DNA from: Brachybacterium tyrofermentans
GTDB taxonomy: Bacteria; Actinomycetota; Actinomycetes; Actinomycetales; Dermabacteraceae
Assembly: GCF_014897585.1 (NCBI RefSeq)
Contig: NZ_JABUXW010000001.1
Coordinates: forward strand, 124,001 to 188,000
Direction: 5' to 3'
Length of the DNA stretch: 64,000 nucleotides
Numbering within the stretch: the stretch's first letter is position 1; each line of letters begins with the position of its first letter. Both the position numbers and the translations under genes were made by a program. Under the pieces are notes generated by a model that had not been told where the DNA came from, ran no database searches, and was given only the letters and a program-made list of their open reading frames with translations. Of the stretch, positions 16,623-27,093 are shown in pieces.

Positions 16623-17564
16623 TCAGTCCGGGACGACGACGGCGCGCGAGCGACCTGTGTGCGCCCACGCCTCCTCGATGCTGCCGAACGGGTAGACGGT
16701 GTACGGCACCGGCAGGGTGCCGTCGGCGATGTGCGCCAGGAGGCGGGGCAGCTCGGCGTGAAGTCGCTCCGTCGAGAACGACCCCAGGCCGCTGCCGCTG
16801 AGGCGCAGGCGCCGGCTGCGCAGCAGCGAGGCCGGGACGGATGCCTCCGCCCCGGCGAGCGACCCGATCTGCACGTAGGAGATGTCTGCGGCGCCCTGCC
16901 CCGAGCCACCGCGGCCCAGCGCGGCGAAGGCGGCCTCGGCGACCGGGCCCCAGACGTAATCGAGCACAAGATCCGGCACCCCGGCGGCGAGGGTCTGCTC
17001 GAGTGCACGGGGGTCGGCGAGGTCGGCGGTCTCCACCCCGGCCTCACGCAGCGACTCCAGGGATCCCGCATCGCGTCCCGCACCGATGACTCGCTGCGCA
17101 CCGAGCGTGAGGGCGGCCTGCGCGGCCATGCTCCCTGCCATTCCGGTGGCGCCGAGCACGAGGACCGTGCCCAGCGCGCCCCGCTCGTCACGATGGACCG
17201 TGAGCGGTATCCACCCGGACATCCCCGGGTTCATCCCGGCGGCGACGGCCAGCGGGTCGGCGTCCGTCGGCAGATCGAGGGTGATCGAGGGGGCGAGTCG
17301 CTGCGCCATGGTGCCCCAGGGCGACCGCGTCCCGGCGGCGTACACGAGGTGGCCGCCGCCTGTGCGTGCGACGGCGTCGACGCCCGGCACGAGGGGGTAC
17401 TCGTGGGAGCTGCCGTAGTGCGCGCCGGTCGCGAGCGCCCGGACCACCTGGTGCAGGCCCGCTCCGACGAGCTCGAGGGTCTCGTGACCGGAGTGCGGAT
17501 CGGGGTCCGGGAAGTCGGTGCTGACGGGCAGGGAATCGGCCGACGCGAGAGTGATGGCACGCAT
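16623..17564 (-). CDS. Zinc-free medium-chain quinone-type oxidoreductase
   Basis: NAD(P)H-dependent reductase of the MDR/zeta-crystallin group, 313 residues. The N-terminal GroES-like part (HYGSSHEYPLVPGVDAVAR) lacks the zinc-ligand cysteines of alcohol dehydrogenases. The Rossmann part has VLVLGATGMAGSMAAQAALT. The ATG at 17564 is preferred over the upstream in-frame ATG 17588 because TTAAGGAG lies 7 nt before it. It is divergent from a TetR regulator with operator-like repeats between, so it is probably that regulator's target and acts on the sensed compound. Confidence 0.88.
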   Translation of the reverse strand: MRAITLASADSLPVSTDFPDPDPHSGHETLELVGAGLHQVVRALATGAHYGSSHEYPLVPGVDAVARTGGGHLVYAAGTRSPWGTMAQRLAPSITLDLPTDADPLAVAAGMNPGMSGWIPLTVHRDERGALGTVLVLGATGMAGSMAAQAALTLGAQRVIGAGRDAGSLESLREAGVETADLADPRALEQTLAAGVPDLVLDYVWGPVAEAAFAALGRGGSGQGAADISYVQIGSLAGAEASVPASLLRSRRLRLSGSGLGSFSTERLHAELPRLLAHIADGTLPVPYTVYPFGSIEEAWAHTGRSRAVVVPD

Positions 17565-17605
17565 GAATTGCTCCTTAACTAAGTTCAATAGGTCGTCAGT
17601 GTGCG

Positions 17606-17620
17606 CTTAACGTTGTTAAG
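17606..17620. promoter_or_regulatory. TetR-type operator palindrome
   Basis: CTTAACGTTGTTAAG is a perfect 6+3+6 inverted repeat in the 65-base gap between the divergent oxidoreductase and TetR genes. A second partial copy (CTTAACTAAG, 17574-17583) lies next to the oxidoreductase's ribosome site. Binding by the adjacent TetR protein is inferred. Confidence 0.6.
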
Positions 17621-17629
17621 GTGTCAAGC

Positions 17630-18370
17630 ATGGCCAAGGGAATCACTCGTGAACGACTGGTGGCGGCGGCCCTCGACGTGCTCGACGACGGCGGCATCGA
17701 CGCGGTGACCGTGCGCGCCGTCGCGCAGCGCCTCGACGTCAAGGCGCCCGCCCTGTACTGGCACGTGCGCAACAAGCAGGCGCTGCTCGATGAGATGGGC
17801 ACCGAGATCCAGCGCCGGGTGCAGACCTCCCTGCGAGGACTCATCCCCTCCAGGAGCTGGCTCGACGACCTCGACCGGTACGCCCGCGTGCTGCGCGCCG
17901 AGTACCTCGCCCATCGCGACGGGGCCCGCAGCTTCAGCGGTACGCGCCTGACCGATCCCGGTGTGCTGCGTGAGCAGGAGCCCTGGCTGGAGGGCTGGAC
18001 CCGCGGAGGCCTGGCCCTCGAGGACGCCCTCGACGCCGTCCAGACCATCACGGCCTTCGTGGTCGGCTTCGTGATCGAGGAGCAGGAGCGCGCGCAGTCC
18101 GACGTCTCCGACCCGACCCGCTACGACCCCGAACGCCGGGACTCGGCCGTCGGCGACGATGCCCCGTTGGTGCGCGCCGGCGGCCACGTGCGGGGAACGC
18201 CGGACGAGCAGTTCGACCGCCAGCTGGCGATCGTGCGCGCCGGGCTGGTCGCGGCGATCGGAACCGTGGATCCCGTCGGCGCACCGGAGACGGAGTCGTC
18301 GCAGGCAGAGTCGTCGCAGACGGAGTCGTCGCAGGCAGCGCCCCCACCCCGGCGCCGCTCCGAGAGATGA
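17630..18370 (+). CDS. TetR-family regulator with TetR_C domain
   Basis: Repressor of 246 residues. The N-terminal helix-turn-helix is seen in VTVRAVAQRLDVKAPALYWH, typical of the TetA-regulator subgroup, and the ligand domain carries GARSFSGTRLTDPGVL as in TetR_C_1. The C-terminus ends in a Ser/Gln/Glu repeat encoded by three 15-base units. ATG 17630 follows AAGG by 9 nt; an in-frame GTG at 17621 is the alternative. The operator palindrome directly abuts the start, so autoregulation is likely. Confidence 0.9.
   Translation: MAKGITRERLVAAALDVLDDGGIDAVTVRAVAQRLDVKAPALYWHVRNKQALLDEMGTEIQRRVQTSLRGLIPSRSWLDDLDRYARVLRAEYLAHRDGARSFSGTRLTDPGVLREQEPWLEGWTRGGLALEDALDAVQTITAFVVGFVIEEQERAQSDVSDPTRYDPERRDSAVGDDAPLVRAGGHVRGTPDEQFDRQLAIVRAGLVAAIGTVDPVGAPETESSQAESSQTESSQAAPPPRRRSER
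18293..18337 (+). repeat. Three 15-base tandem repeats in the TetR gene
   Basis: Units GAGTCGTCGCAGGCA, GAGTCGTCGCAGACG and GAGTCGTCGCAGGCA encode ESSQA/ESSQT/ESSQA at the C-terminal tail. Copy number could vary without breaking the frame. Confidence 0.85.
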
Positions 18371-18373
18371 CGA

Positions 18374-18406
18374 CGACGGGGCGGGGCCATCGGCCCCGCC
18401 CCGTCG
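18374..18406. terminator. Bidirectional terminator-like hairpin between convergent genes
   Basis: CGACGGGGCGGGGCC (18374-18388) pairs perfectly with GGCCCCGCCCCGTCG (18392-18406) around a three-base loop. It starts four bases after the TetR stop and lies 40 bases beyond the stop of the opposing M48 protease gene. No T-tract follows on either side. Confidence 0.75.
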
Positions 18407-18445
18407 GCTCAGTGCGCGCGCCGGATCAGCAGCGCATGGATCGGA

Positions 18446-19753
18446 TCAGTGCTGAGGGGGCTGCTCGCCCGTCCAGCTCTGGGACTCTGCCGCGGCAGGG
18501 CGCGGTGCCCTGCGGGCGTCGTCGCGGTACGGACCGGCCGGGATCACGTAGCTGGTGCGGCCGGAGAGCTGCGGCGGAGCCAGCTGGAGATCACGGGTGG
18601 CGGGGCGCGCCGAATAATCGGCACCCGGGAAGCGGCCGAACTGGTCGGTGCTGCCGGCGGGGCGGCTGCGATCGGCGTCGTCCAGCATCGCAAGCGCATC
18701 GCCCGGGGTCGGGAAGCGCGAGGACCACACGTGCCCCGGGGGCAGCGGCGACTGGAACGCGGTGCCGGTGGGACGGATCCACATCGAGCCGGGCTTGGAG
18801 CGGTCGCGCAGGGCGTGGGCGCGCCAGGTGTTCACCGGGTGGGAGGACAGCAGGTTCACCCAGTGCACGAAGAAGCTGGGATCGGTGGCGGCGCGGTCGG
18901 CCAGTTCGTGCACGTTGACCTCGGCGTTCAGGTACTTGCCGCCGGAGAGCACGGCCACCACGCCGGGAGAGCCGGCCGGGGCGTAGGAGTAGCCGAAGTT
19001 GTCCGCCGTGTACTCCTGGGAGCGGGAGAGCGCCGGGCCCAGGATCGGGATCATGTTGATGATCGTGGTGAACACGAGACGGAAGTAGGAGACGTGGCCG
19101 GCGGCGAGATGGCCCACCTCGTGGCCGATCACGAAGCGCAGCGCCTCGGGGTCGCGCACCTTCCCCCCGATCTCGAACAGGTCGGAGTAGACCACCACGA
19201 AGCGGCGGAAGCCGTGACCGGAGGCGAAGGCGTTGATCGTGCCGTTGCCCAGCTGCACGTACGCATCGGGCACGCGCCGCATCCCGTACTGCTGAGCGGC
19301 CTCGACCACCATCCGGTAGCCCTCGGGGAACTGGGTGGGGCTCATCCGCACCGCGTTCGTGCGCAGCTGCGCGTACATCGTGGCGCGCACCCACCAGAAG
19401 ATCAGCGGCGCGAGAGGAAGGATCAGCACGAGCTGCGCGACGAACGGCACGAAGTCGACGTACTTCCACAGCTCGTCGACGGTCCGCTGGCCCTCGGCGA
19501 AGTACAGGTAGCCCGTGGTGACCAGCAGTGCGGTCCACAGGAGGTAGCCGAGGATCGTCAGCGCCACTCCGAGCACCAGCAGACGCATCTCCCAGGGGTG
19601 ACGGATCGCCTTCTTGCCGAGGACGCCGTGGACGGTGGAGCCGTTGACGAGGGTGGGATCGCCCGGGTGCAACGGGTCGGGCGCCTCGCTGCGGGGCGCT
19701 CCGTGCTCCTCGGCACCAGGGTGCTGCGGAGCTCCTGGGGACGGGATCGTCAT
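18446..19753 (-). CDS. M48-family membrane metalloprotease
   Basis: HtpX/Ste24-like zinc protease of 435 residues, expected in the cytoplasmic membrane for quality control. Two membrane helices lie at about 57-80 and 101-122. The zinc site is HEVGHLAAGH (His211, His215), with the third ligand probably in SRSQEYTADNFGYSY. A long Pro/Arg-rich tail after about residue 330 carries SSHPVNTWRAHALRD, the substrate-side motif of the family. The ATG at 19753 has GGAAGGA upstream. The gene is convergent with TetR and its stop lies near the shared hairpin. Confidence 0.92.
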   Translation of the reverse strand: MTIPSPGAPQHPGAEEHGAPRSEAPDPLHPGDPTLVNGSTVHGVLGKKAIRHPWEMRLLVLGVALTILGYLLWTALLVTTGYLYFAEGQRTVDELWKYVDFVPFVAQLVLILPLAPLIFWWVRATMYAQLRTNAVRMSPTQFPEGYRMVVEAAQQYGMRRVPDAYVQLGNGTINAFASGHGFRRFVVVYSDLFEIGGKVRDPEALRFVIGHEVGHLAAGHVSYFRLVFTTIINMIPILGPALSRSQEYTADNFGYSYAPAGSPGVVAVLSGGKYLNAEVNVHELADRAATDPSFFVHWVNLLSSHPVNTWRAHALRDRSKPGSMWIRPTGTAFQSPLPPGHVWSSRFPTPGDALAMLDDADRSRPAGSTDQFGRFPGADYSARPATRDLQLAPPQLSGRTSYVIPAGPYRDDARRAPRPAAAESQSWTGEQPPQH

Positions 19754-19931
19754 GGTGGTGGGGTCCTTCCGTCGGCCGGCCCGCGGTGGGTCGCTGCACC
19801 CGACGGTAGAACTCCAGTCTGGGCGGCGCCACCTCGGGACCCCTGTTTGCGCTGATCATGGCCGCACGGTGGAACAGGTCGAGTCGAAGGGCGGGGACAG
19901 GGTCCACCGCACGGCGGACCCTTCTCCGCCG

Positions 19932-19963
19932 TACGGCGGATCCCCTGCACGGCGGATCCCCTG
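19932..19963. repeat. Two tandem copies of a 16-base repeat
   Basis: TACGGCGGATCCCCTG (19932-19947) is followed at once by CACGGCGGATCCCCTG (19948-19963); a partial ACGGCGGACC copy lies at 19911-19920. They sit in the 230-base gap between the ALDH stop and the M48 start, which otherwise shows no gene. Confidence 0.7.
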
Positions 19964-19983
19964 TGCTCGGTGGAGCAGGCTGA

Positions 19984-21459
19984 TCAGCGGAACAGCCGGC
20001 CCAGCAGGGCCTTCTTCGCGCCCTTGTACGGCGGGTAGACGAGTTTCAGCGTGTCCGGGGTGAGCGGCTTGCGGGCGATCGGCTTGGCGTGGGTGAACGT
20101 CTCGAGCCCGGCCCGGCCGTGGTACTGGCCCATGCCGGACTCCCCCACGCCGCCGAAGGGCAGGCTCGGGGTGCCGATGTGGGCGAGGGTCAGGCCGATC
20201 GCGAGGGACCCCGAGGACGTCTGGGTCGCGAAGCGCTCCTCGATCGTCCGATGGGAGGTGAAGACGTAGGCGGTCAGCGGCTTCTCGCGCTCGCGGATCC
20301 GGGCGATCGCCTCGTCGGCCCCGGAGACGGCGAGGATCGGCAGCACGGGGCCGAAGATCTCCTCGTCCATCACCGGATCGTCCCAGTCCACGCCGGTGAG
20401 GATCGTGGGCGGCAGGTAGCGGTTGCGGCGGTCCGCCGTGCCGGTGCCGCCGATGATCGCCCGGTCGTCGTCGATGAGGGCGCGCACGCGGTCGAAGTGC
20501 TTGCGGTTGACCATGCGGCCGTAGTCGCGGGCCCGCTCCGGACGGGTTCCGTACATCGCCCGCACCGCCTTGCGCAGCTGCGGCACGAGGCGCTCGATGG
20601 TGCGCGGGGTGGCCATCAGATAGTCCGGGGCGATGCAGGTCTGGCCGGCGTTGGTGAACTTGCCCCACACGATGCGTCGCGCCGCGACGGCGAGGTCCGC
20701 CCCGTCGTCCACGAACACCGGGGACTTCCCGCCCAGCTCGAGCACGGTGGGCGTGAGATGCTCGGCGGCGGCGCGGGCCACGATGCGGCCCACGGTGGCG
20801 TTGCCGGTGTAGAAGATCAGGTCGAAGCGCTGCTCGAGGAGGAGCGTGGTCTCCTCCACGCCGCCCTCGACCACCCGCACCCACTCGGGGTCGAGATGGG
20901 TCGCGACCAGGTACGCGATCGCGGAGGAGGTCGCCGGGGCCACCTCGCTGGGCTTCAGCAGCACCGTGTTCCCGCCAGCGATCGCCGCGACGACGGGCGC
21001 GAGGGTGAGGTTCACCGGGTAGTTCCACGGGGCGATGATCAAGGTGGTGCCCAGCGGTTCGCGCTGCAGCTCACCGGTCGCGGGCGCGAGCAGCAGGCCC
21101 ATCGAGAACTTCTCGGGTCGCAGCCAGCTCTTGAGGTGCTTGGAGACGTACGAGATCTCCTCGCTGACCACGCCGAGCTCCGTGATCGCGCTCTCGAGGC
21201 GGGACTTGCCCAGATCCTGCGCGAGCGCCTTGGTCAGCCGACCGCGCTCGGCGCGCAAGCCCTTCTGCAGCGCCGCGAGCTGGGCGAGGCGCGCCGGGAT
21301 GCTGCGCGTGGTGCCGGCGTCGAAGGAGGCTCGCAGGGCGGCGACATCCTCGAGGATCCGTTCGCGCCGGACAGCGGCTGCGGGATCAGCGGAGTCAGCA
21401 GAGCCTGTGGAGTCTGTGGAATCCGTGGCGGCGGTCGAGGGGTGCGCGTCGGTCGACAT
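19984..21459 (-). CDS. Aldehyde dehydrogenase (NAD(P)+)
   Basis: Cytoplasmic enzyme oxidising aldehydes to acids, 491 residues. It belongs to the ALDH3-like group by the motifs LIIAPWNYPVNLTLAP, TVLELGGKSPVFV (catalytic Glu) and FTNAGQTCIAPDY (catalytic Cys), with SLPFGGVGESGMG near the end. A low-complexity Thr/Ser/Asp stretch (about 8-25) precedes the fold. The C-terminal hydrophobic/basic tail (PPYKGAKKALLGRLFR) recalls fatty-aldehyde dehydrogenases that associate with membranes. ATG 21459 is 6 nt after TACGCT, a leaderless layout, although GGAG also falls in that spacer. Confidence 0.93.
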   Translation of the reverse strand: MSTDAHPSTAATDSTDSTGSADSADPAAAVRRERILEDVAALRASFDAGTTRSIPARLAQLAALQKGLRAERGRLTKALAQDLGKSRLESAITELGVVSEEISYVSKHLKSWLRPEKFSMGLLLAPATGELQREPLGTTLIIAPWNYPVNLTLAPVVAAIAGGNTVLLKPSEVAPATSSAIAYLVATHLDPEWVRVVEGGVEETTLLLEQRFDLIFYTGNATVGRIVARAAAEHLTPTVLELGGKSPVFVDDGADLAVAARRIVWGKFTNAGQTCIAPDYLMATPRTIERLVPQLRKAVRAMYGTRPERARDYGRMVNRKHFDRVRALIDDDRAIIGGTGTADRRNRYLPPTILTGVDWDDPVMDEEIFGPVLPILAVSGADEAIARIREREKPLTAYVFTSHRTIEERFATQTSSGSLAIGLTLAHIGTPSLPFGGVGESGMGQYHGRAGLETFTHAKPIARKPLTPDTLKLVYPPYKGAKKALLGRLFR

Positions 21460-21601
21460 GGCTCCAGCGTACGACTCTCACCTGCGACCGACGTGGGGAT
21501 GAACACCTGGTCCATGATCTGGCGACGCACCGTCGTTGCCAGTTAGTATTCTTGCGCGTGTCCGTTTTCCATCGCCTGTCGGACTCTCACTGGAGGCTCT
21601 C

Positions 21602-22291
21602 GTGCACACCCCGCCCCTCGGCCGCCGCGCGCTGGCGAAGGGCGCTCTCTGGACTGCACCCATGGTGCTGTTGAGTGTCGCTGCCCCCGCGATCGCCGCG
21701 AGCGCCATGCCCGCGACGATGCTGTGGACGGACTTCCCGAGAGGCAGCGGAAACCGCATCGCCACGACGGCCTCTCAGACCGTCGGAGGTGCCAAGATCA
21801 CGACCTCGTTGACTCGAAGCGGACTCGCCCATGTCGGCAGCAACTGGACACCAACTGCAGACGGCCGGCTCGAGATGAGCAGCAATCGCCTCACCCTCGG
21901 CGACTCCGCCCAGACCGTCGCTCTCAGCTTTTCCAAGCCGGTCACCGACGTCTCCCTCACCATCCAGGACCTGGACCGCGACCGCGATCGCGGGCTACTC
22001 GACCCTCGCGATTTCCAGGACGAGATCTACATCCCCCCGGGAGCAGTGATGTTCTCGCAGCATGCCCCTGGTTCGAAGGTCGTGGGCCGGGGGACGCCGG
22101 GGGATCCCTTCCGCGCAGCGGACACCGTCTTCGGGGACCTCAGCGGTCCTGACTACGCGGTGACCTTGACCTGGAAGGGCCCGGTATCTGCCATCGCCGT
22201 CGCGTACCGGCAAGGCGTCCAGGCGAAGCTCACGACCACGCCCACGGTCTGGTTCTCTCCCGTGTCCTTCATTCCACCGGCAGGCTCCTGA
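21602..22291 (+). CDS. Secreted protein with Tat-like signal, unknown function
   Basis: A 229-residue protein I do not recognise. The N-terminus is GRRALAKGALWTAPMVLLSV followed by AAPAIAAS, a twin-arginine-type export signal with an Ala-x-Ala cleavage site near residue 32. The mature part is beta-rich (VALSFSKPVTDVSLTIQDLD) and suggests a jelly-roll or Ig-like fold. It has no lipobox, Cys or sorting signal. GTG 21602 has GGAGG 6 nt upstream. A similar signal (RRAVVKGAAWAAP) is found on the large surface protein at 27094-28740. The next gene, MauE-thioredoxin, begins 46 bases later. Confidence 0.75.
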   Translation: MHTPPLGRRALAKGALWTAPMVLLSVAAPAIAASAMPATMLWTDFPRGSGNRIATTASQTVGGAKITTSLTRSGLAHVGSNWTPTADGRLEMSSNRLTLGDSAQTVALSFSKPVTDVSLTIQDLDRDRDRGLLDPRDFQDEIYIPPGAVMFSQHAPGSKVVGRGTPGDPFRAADTVFGDLSGPDYAVTLTWKGPVSAIAVAYRQGVQAKLTTTPTVWFSPVSFIPPAGS

Positions 22292-22313
22292 CGTCCACGG
22301 TCATCGGCGACAA

Positions 22314-22319
22314 TAGCGT
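22314..22319 (+). promoter_or_regulatory. Possible -10 box before the MauE-thioredoxin gene
   Basis: TAGCGT in the 46-base gap before ATG 22338, with a purine-rich ribosome site (AAAGAGAGA) between. Weak evidence: no clear -35 box. Confidence 0.3.
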
Positions 22320-22337
22320 GGTCGAAAGAGAGAACTC

Positions 22338-23483
22338 ATGACCACCCTGCTGATCGCTGCACCGATCCTGCTCTCCCTGACACTGCTGACCTCCGGGTTG
22401 GCTAAGCTCGGGGCACGTCAGGGCACCGAGGACGCGATGACGTCGCTGCGGATCCCGCTGCGCCCGTTCCACCGGTCCGTCGCGTCGGTGCTGCCGGTCG
22501 TGGAGATCGTGCTGGCTCTGGTTCTCTGGGTGCCGTCGGTCCCGCTGCAGATCATGACCTCCCTCCTGGTCGCCGCGTTGATGCTCACCTATCTGGTGAT
22601 CATCGCTCGCGCGCTGACCTGGGACGAGACCGTGGAATGCTCCTGCTTCGGCACGCTCGCCTCGCCGACGGTCTCCCGCGTCACGCTGGGCCGCAACGTG
22701 CTGCTCACGGTGCTCGCGCTGCTGGCGGTCCTCACCGCGGCCTCCGGGGCGATGACGGCGGTGCTCGTGCAGCAGCCGCTCTCACTGGTGAGCCTCGGCG
22801 TCGTCCTGCTGCTGGCCGTGGTGCTGACCGTGCTGTCCCTCGGGGGCGTGACGCCCGGGGGCGATGAGGGCTCCCCCACCACCGACGCCCGGCAGCCGAC
22901 CGGAAGGCAGGCCCCCGCCGCCGGCGCGGACGCAGGTTCAGGCGCGAGCACAGGTGCCGGTGCCGATGCCGGTGCCGGCGGTACCTCCCAGGACGAGGCG
23001 GAAATCGATGACGAGGGAGAGCTGCTCGACTACGAGCGCGATGCCGTGCCCGCAGGCGTGCTGCAACGGCCCGACGGCTCACTGGTCACCCTGCGCGTGC
23101 TGAGCGCCCAGCAGGCGGCCCTGCTGGTGTTCGTGAGCGAGGGCTGCGGCCCCTGCGAGCGGGTGCTCGACGAGGTCCCGGGATGGATCACGACGCTCTC
23201 CCCGTTCATGCAGGTGAAGACGGTGTTCTCCAAGCCCCTGGAGAAGCTGCGCGAGCGCACGCTCACCCGGGTGGGCGACCACGCCCTGCACGATCCGGTG
23301 TTCAGCGCCCGTGAGGCGCTCGGGAGCCGCGGCGCCCCCAGCGCCGTCCTGCTCGGGGCCGACGGCATGCTCGCCGGCGGCCCCGTGACCGGCGGCAGCG
23401 ATGTCATCGCCTTCGTCCAGGAGATCCAGGAGCAGCTGCAGGCGGCGCAGGCGGACGGCGAGCTGCCGGTGGCGGAGGACTGA
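22338..23483 (+). CDS. MauE-like membrane protein fused to a thioredoxin-like domain
   Basis: A 381-residue protein. The first about 170 residues hold four to five membrane helices of the MauE/DoxX type (opening LLIAAPILLSLTLLTSGLAK) with a Cys pair in VECSCFGTL. A flexible Ala/Gly/Asp linker (AAGADAGSGASTGAGADAG) leads to a thioredoxin-like domain with CGPC in VFVSEGCGPCERVL. MauE helps make disulfides in methylamine dehydrogenase; here a general role in envelope thiol redox is inferred, with electrons passing between the membrane CSC and the CGPC site. It may serve the secreted protein upstream. Confidence 0.85.
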   Translation: MTTLLIAAPILLSLTLLTSGLAKLGARQGTEDAMTSLRIPLRPFHRSVASVLPVVEIVLALVLWVPSVPLQIMTSLLVAALMLTYLVIIARALTWDETVECSCFGTLASPTVSRVTLGRNVLLTVLALLAVLTAASGAMTAVLVQQPLSLVSLGVVLLLAVVLTVLSLGGVTPGGDEGSPTTDARQPTGRQAPAAGADAGSGASTGAGADAGAGGTSQDEAEIDDEGELLDYERDAVPAGVLQRPDGSLVTLRVLSAQQAALLVFVSEGCGPCERVLDEVPGWITTLSPFMQVKTVFSKPLEKLRERTLTRVGDHALHDPVFSAREALGSRGAPSAVLLGADGMLAGGPVTGGSDVIAFVQEIQEQLQAAQADGELPVAED

Positions 23484-23551
23484 CCACGCCGTGGCACCGC
23501 GGGTCGCCCCGTCCGCCGACCAAGCCCAGCCCAGCCCGGGGCTGCCTCGGA

Positions 23552-24949
23552 TCAGGCCTGCAGGTGTTCGCGCAGCGCTGCGATCTGCTCGCGGGGCATG
23601 AATCCGGTGGCCGTGATCTTCGCGAGGTCGAGGGCGGAGTGGGCGGGGCGGGGTGCGATGCCGTCCTTGCCGGCGTAGTAGGCCGCTGTGCTCACCGGCG
23701 TGATACGCGCAGGATCGTGACCGGTCAGGGCGAACACCTCGGCGGCGATCTGCGCCCAGCTCCGCGGCTCCCCGGCACTGGTGACGTTGTAGATGCCGGG
23801 GACGGGACGGGTCGCGAGCAGATGGTCGATCGCTTCGGCGAGATCCTGGGTGAAGGTGAGCCGGCCGATCTGATCGTCTACCACGGACGGGTCGATACCG
23901 CGCTCGGCGAGGCTCGCCATGGTGCCCACGAAGTTCACGCCCTCGCCGGTCACCCAGCTGGTGCGCACGATGTAGTGGTCCGGCAGCGTCGCGACCACCT
24001 GATCGCCCGCGGCCTTGGTCTGCCCGTAGACCCCGAGCGGGCTCGGCGGCTCCTCTTCGGAGTGCATCGGGACCGACCCGTCGAAGACGTAGTCGCTGGA
24101 GACGTGCACGAGCGTGGCACGCTGCGCGCGGGCCGCCCCGACCAGGCGTCCCACACCGGTCGTGTTCACGGCCCAAGCCTCCCGCCTCCCCTCGTCCGTC
24201 TCGGCGGCATCGACGGCGGTGTGCGCCGCGGCGTTCACGATCGCGCCGTACGGGGCGAAGTCGAAGGCGTCGACGCTCTGCGGATCGGCGATGTCGAGCT
24301 GAGCGCGGGTCACGACGTCCACCTCCGCCCGGCTCTCCCAGAGCTCAGCGAGGGCCCGGCCCAGCTGGCCTCCCCCGCCGACGACGAGGGTGCGGCGCGG
24401 CGGCACCGGGGTGACGTCGACCAGGCGCGGATGCGCCGTGTCCTTCGCGGAGAGCTCCGCGTCGGCGAGCGGGATGGGCCACGGGATCGCAGCAGTCTCG
24501 TCGGCGAGGTTCAGGAAGGTGTACCGAGCCTGGGCCGCGGCGGACCAGTGGTCGTTGACCAGGTAGGTGTAGGCGGCCGGTGCCTCGAGGGTCTGGAACG
24601 CGTTGCCCACGCCGCGCGGCACGAAGACGGCCACGCCGGGCGTGATCTCGTGCCAGTAGGTCGCTCCGAAGCTGTCGCCCTCACGCAGGTCCACCCAGGC
24701 GCCGAACACCCGCCCGGTGGCCACCGAGATGTACTTGTCCCACGGTTCGGCGTGGATCCCGCGGGTCACGCCGACGGCCTGGTTGTAGGAGATGTTGTTC
24801 TGCACCGGGCCGAAGTCCGGCAGGCCCGCGGCGACCATCTTCTGGCGCTGCCAGTTCTCCTTGAACCAGCCGCGACTATCTCCGGGCAGCGGCAGGTCGA
24901 GGACCAGCAGTCCGGGGATCGCGGTGGTGTGCACGGTCAGATCGGTCAT
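23552..24949 (-). CDS. rmlCD: Fused dTDP-4-dehydrorhamnose 3,5-epimerase / dTDP-4-dehydrorhamnose reductase
   Basis: Carries out the last two steps of dTDP-L-rhamnose synthesis in one 465-residue chain. Residues 1-190 are RmlC-like (DSRGWFKENW, RGIHAEPWDKYISVATG, YWHEITPGVAVFVPRGVGNAFQ shown in part as FVPRGVGNAFQ). From about 200, RmlD-like text begins: TLVVGGGGQLGRAL, VHVSSDYVFDG and the catalytic YGQTKAAGD. ATG 24949 has GAGGAG 6 nt upstream. It follows rmlB by 64 bases; the order rmlA-rmlB-rmlCD suggests one operon feeding the glycan genes further right. Confidence 0.95.
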   Translation of the reverse strand: MTDLTVHTTAIPGLLVLDLPLPGDSRGWFKENWQRQKMVAAGLPDFGPVQNNISYNQAVGVTRGIHAEPWDKYISVATGRVFGAWVDLREGDSFGATYWHEITPGVAVFVPRGVGNAFQTLEAPAAYTYLVNDHWSAAAQARYTFLNLADETAAIPWPIPLADAELSAKDTAHPRLVDVTPVPPRRTLVVGGGGQLGRALAELWESRAEVDVVTRAQLDIADPQSVDAFDFAPYGAIVNAAAHTAVDAAETDEGRREAWAVNTTGVGRLVGAARAQRATLVHVSSDYVFDGSVPMHSEEEPPSPLGVYGQTKAAGDQVVATLPDHYIVRTSWVTGEGVNFVGTMASLAERGIDPSVVDDQIGRLTFTQDLAEAIDHLLATRPVPGIYNVTSAGEPRSWAQIAAEVFALTGHDPARITPVSTAAYYAGKDGIAPRPAHSALDLAKITATGFMPREQIAALREHLQA

Positions 24950-25013
24950 CGACGGCTCCTCGGGGACGGTGTGGTGCAGCTCCTGCGGCGGGCCGTGGCA
25001 AGGAGGCGCGAGG

Positions 25014-26940
<1,927 letters not shown>

Positions 26941-26994
26941 GATGTCAGGGCGCGCTCGTCAGCCGCGTCGCTTGGACGAGAAGTTGGCGTCACG

Positions 26995-27020
26995 AACATA
27001 GTGCTCGAACCTCGCGAGGT
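26995..27020 (-). promoter_or_regulatory. Possible rml promoter with palindrome
   Basis: On the minus strand, TATGTT (27000-26995) is a plausible -10 box about 55 nt before the rmlA start. Just upstream, 27009-27020 reads ACCTCGCGAGGT, a perfect 12-base palindrome where a -35 box would be, which could be an operator. No classical -35 is seen. Confidence 0.4.
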
Positions 27021-27045
27021 CGGTCGTCGAAACAGATACTCAAGA

Positions 27046-27081
27046 GGCCCCGGTACGCGCCCGAGGGCGCGAACCGGGGCC
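27046..27081. terminator. Strong hairpin terminator after the large surface-protein gene
   Basis: GGCCCCGGT (27046-27054) pairs with ACCGGGGCC (27073-27081), and the inner CGCGCCC (27056-27062) with GGGCGCG (27065-27071). It lies 12 bases beyond the stop codon at 27094 of the leftward gene and insulates it from the rml promoter. Confidence 0.8.
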
Positions 27082-27093
27082 CTGTACACCCGA

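Noticed and set aside
14460..17582. A 1040-codon plus-strand open frame across the MFS and oxidoreductase genes
   Set aside because: Composition typical of antisense frames in GC-rich DNA; the minus-strand genes have clear families and ribosome sites.
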